DNA of 64,000 bases from contig NZ_JAEFCF010000003.1 of assembly GCF_016405985.1 (NCBI RefSeq), positions 124,001 to 188,000 of the forward strand. The letters are read 5' to 3'. Both the position numbers and the translations under genes were made by a program. This DNA is from Paracoccus sp. IB05 (GTDB lineage: Bacteria > Pseudomonadota > Alphaproteobacteria > Rhodobacterales > Rhodobacteraceae). Positions 62,734 through 64,000 of this stretch are shown here, piece after piece. Below the pieces are notes generated by a model. It made no database searches. It was not told where the DNA came from and was given only the letters and a program-made list of their open reading frames with translations. Position 1 is the first letter of the stretch, and every line of letters begins with the position of its first letter.

Positions 62734-64000
62734 ATGGCCAATGTGGTTGTCGTAGGCGCCCAATGGGGTGACGAGGGTAAAGGCAAGATCGTCGACTGGC
62801 TCTCGGAGCGGGCCGATATCGTTGCCCGGTTCCAGGGCGGCCATAATGCCGGCCATACGCTGGTGATCGACGGTAATGTCTACAAGCTTTCGCTGTTGCC
62901 CTCGGGCATTGTGCGCGGCGGCAAGCTGTCGGTGATCGGCAATGGGGTGGTGCTCGACCCATGGGCGCTGCTGGCCGAGATCGAAAAGCTTTCGGCTCAG
63001 GGGGTCGAGATCAACTCTGACAACCTGATCATTGCGGAAAACACGCCGCTGATCCTGTCGATCCATGGCGAGCTGGACCGCGCCCGCGAGGCGCAGAATT
63101 CGGTCGGCAAGATCGGCACCACCGGGCGCGGCATCGGGCCGGCCTATGAGGACAAGGTCGGCCGCCGCTCGATCCGCGTGGCGGATCTGGCCGATGAGGC
63201 AACGCTGGACACCCGTATCGACCGGCTGCTGACGCATCACAACGCCCTGCGCAACGGCCTCGGGCTGGAGCCGGTTGACGTGGTGGCGCTGAAAGCGGCC
63301 CTGCAAGAGGTTGCGGGCAAGATCCTGCCCTATGCAAAACCGGTCTGGAAAGTCCTGACCGAGGCGCGCCGCGCCGGCAAGCGTATCCTGTTTGAAGGCG
63401 CTCAGGGGTCGCTGCTGGATGTCGATTTCGGGACCTATCCCTATGTGACCTCGTCGAACACCCTTGCGGGTATGGCGGCAACCGGCGTGGGCCTTGGCCC
63501 GACCTCGATTGATTTCGTGCTCGGGATCGTCAAAGCCTATACGACCCGCGTCGGCGAAGGCCCCTTCCCGACCGAGCTGTTCGATGAAGACGGCGAGCGT
63601 CTGGGCCAGCGCGGCCATGAATTCGGCACTGTCACCGGGCGTAAGCGTCGCTGTGGCTGGTTCGATGCCACGCTGGTGCGCCAGACCTGCGCGACCTCGG
63701 GCGTGTCGGGCATTGCGCTCACCAAGCTCGATGTGCTGGACGGGTTCAAGACGCTGAAGATCTGCGTCGGCTATGATCTCGACGGCGAGCGCTATGACTA
63801 TCTGCCGACCGCCGCGAACCTTCAGGCCCGCGTCACGCCGATCTATGAGGAGATGGAAGGCTGGAGCGAATCGACCCAAGGAGCCAGGTCCTGGAATGAC
63901 CTCCCCGGGGCTGCGGTGAAATATGTCCGCCGCATCGAAGAGCTGATCCAGTGCCCGGTTGCCCTTTTGTCGACCAGCCCGGAACGCGACGACACCATCC
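62734..64000 (+). CDS. purA: Adenylosuccinate synthase, 3' end cut by the window
   Basis: 422 codons are visible, and about eight more are expected. The GTP-binding/active-site loop [16 protein letters not shown] (with Asp13), GGHNAGHTL with the catalytic His41, [15 protein letters not shown], and the [14 protein letters not shown] segment are all intact. The enzyme joins IMP and aspartate using GTP, the first committed step to AMP. The ATG at 62734 is the normal start ([18 protein letters not shown]). No stop is reached before 64000 and no frameshift is seen. Confidence 0.96.
   Translation, partial: MANVVVVGAQWGDEGKGKIVDWLSERADIVARFQGGHNAGHTLVIDGNVYKLSLLPSGIVRGGKLSVIGNGVVLDPWALLAEIEKLSAQGVEINSDNLIIAENTPLILSIHGELDRAREAQNSVGKIGTTGRGIGPAYEDKVGRRSIRVADLADEATLDTRIDRLLTHHNALRNGLGLEPVDVVALKAALQEVAGKILPYAKPVWKVLTEARRAGKRILFEGAQGSLLDVDFGTYPYVTSSNTLAGMAATGVGLGPTSIDFVLGIVKAYTTRVGEGPFPTELFDEDGERLGQRGHEFGTVTGRKRRCGWFDATLVRQTCATSGVSGIALTKLDVLDGFKTLKICVGYDLDGERYDYLPTAANLQARVTPIYEEMEGWSESTQGARSWNDLPGAAVKYVRRIEELIQCPVALLSTSPERDDTI

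Noticed and set aside
62731-63879. 382-codon minus-strand open frame over purA
   Set aside because: Antisense to purA, which is unmistakable on the plus strand.

Overview
The window looks like a piece of a GC-rich alphaproteobacterial chromosome, most likely from the Rhodobacteraceae (Rhodobacter/Gemmobacter/Paracoccus group). This is inferred from gene content and style: a PutA/PutR divergent pair, a bfr gene behind a perfect Irr-type iron control element, DUF1127 and DUF1178 proteins, and a SdhE/XRE pair. Genes are tightly packed with many 1-11 nt overlaps. No rRNA, tRNA or CRISPR array was recognised.

Layout. 0-9 kb: trans-aconitate methyltransferase, an orphan polyamine-type binding protein, a gene-poor stretch (2.3-4.2 kb), a small heat-shock protein, a secreted trypsin-like protease, a LysR regulator, an FAD monooxygenase and a YbaN-type membrane protein. 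9-12 kb: a MacAB-type export system. 12-14.5 kb: an iron module (bacterioferritin, its ferredoxin, imelysin). 14.9-18.2 kb: a decayed prophage/IS scar holding methylase, IS110, holin, primase and IS3 fragments, all broken. 18.3-23.7 kb: putA and putR, a cupin-SnoaL fusion and a GNAT. 23.6-33.3 kb: a divergent polysaccharide deacetylase, RraB, a membrane protein, HisN-type phosphatase, XRE regulator, quinone reductase, LysR, DUF1127, Bax-inhibitor-1 protein, a P-loop kinase and L33. 33.7-39.2 kb: a cobalamin uptake and salvage operon (btuB-btuF-btuC-btuD-cbiZ) behind a cobalamin riboswitch. 39.4-45.6 kb: an amidase, then a partial nonulosonic acid locus of two converging operons (oxidoreductase-neuA-SDR, and neuB-neuC). 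45.7-47.6 kb: thpR, NUDIX, DUF1178. 47.9-49.2 kb: a second phage scar (integrase and capsid pieces fused in one frame; a one-base-broken PC4-type gene). 49.5-64 kb: MarR, sdhE/XRE, aspartate aminotransferase, glyoxalase-like protein, 2Fe-2S ferredoxin, peptidoglycan-binding lipoprotein, hflK-hflC-degP, rpiA-gor, sdaA and purA, which is cut by the window end.

Themes. Envelope and protein quality control recurs (Hsp20, trypsin-like protease, Bax-inhibitor-1, HflKC, DegP). Iron and B12 handling are both represented with recognisable cis elements. The most unusual structural signal is a ~125 bp palindromic intergenic element in three copies (12.1, 40.9 and 61.0 kb); the middle copy is cut in half exactly at the start of the nonulosonic acid locus. 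I did not find a clear new defence or enzymatic system. The best candidates for novelty are this repeat, the sparse nonulosonate locus, the cupin-SnoaL fusion, three stacked AT-rich hairpins at 53.0 kb and competing hairpins in front of purA.
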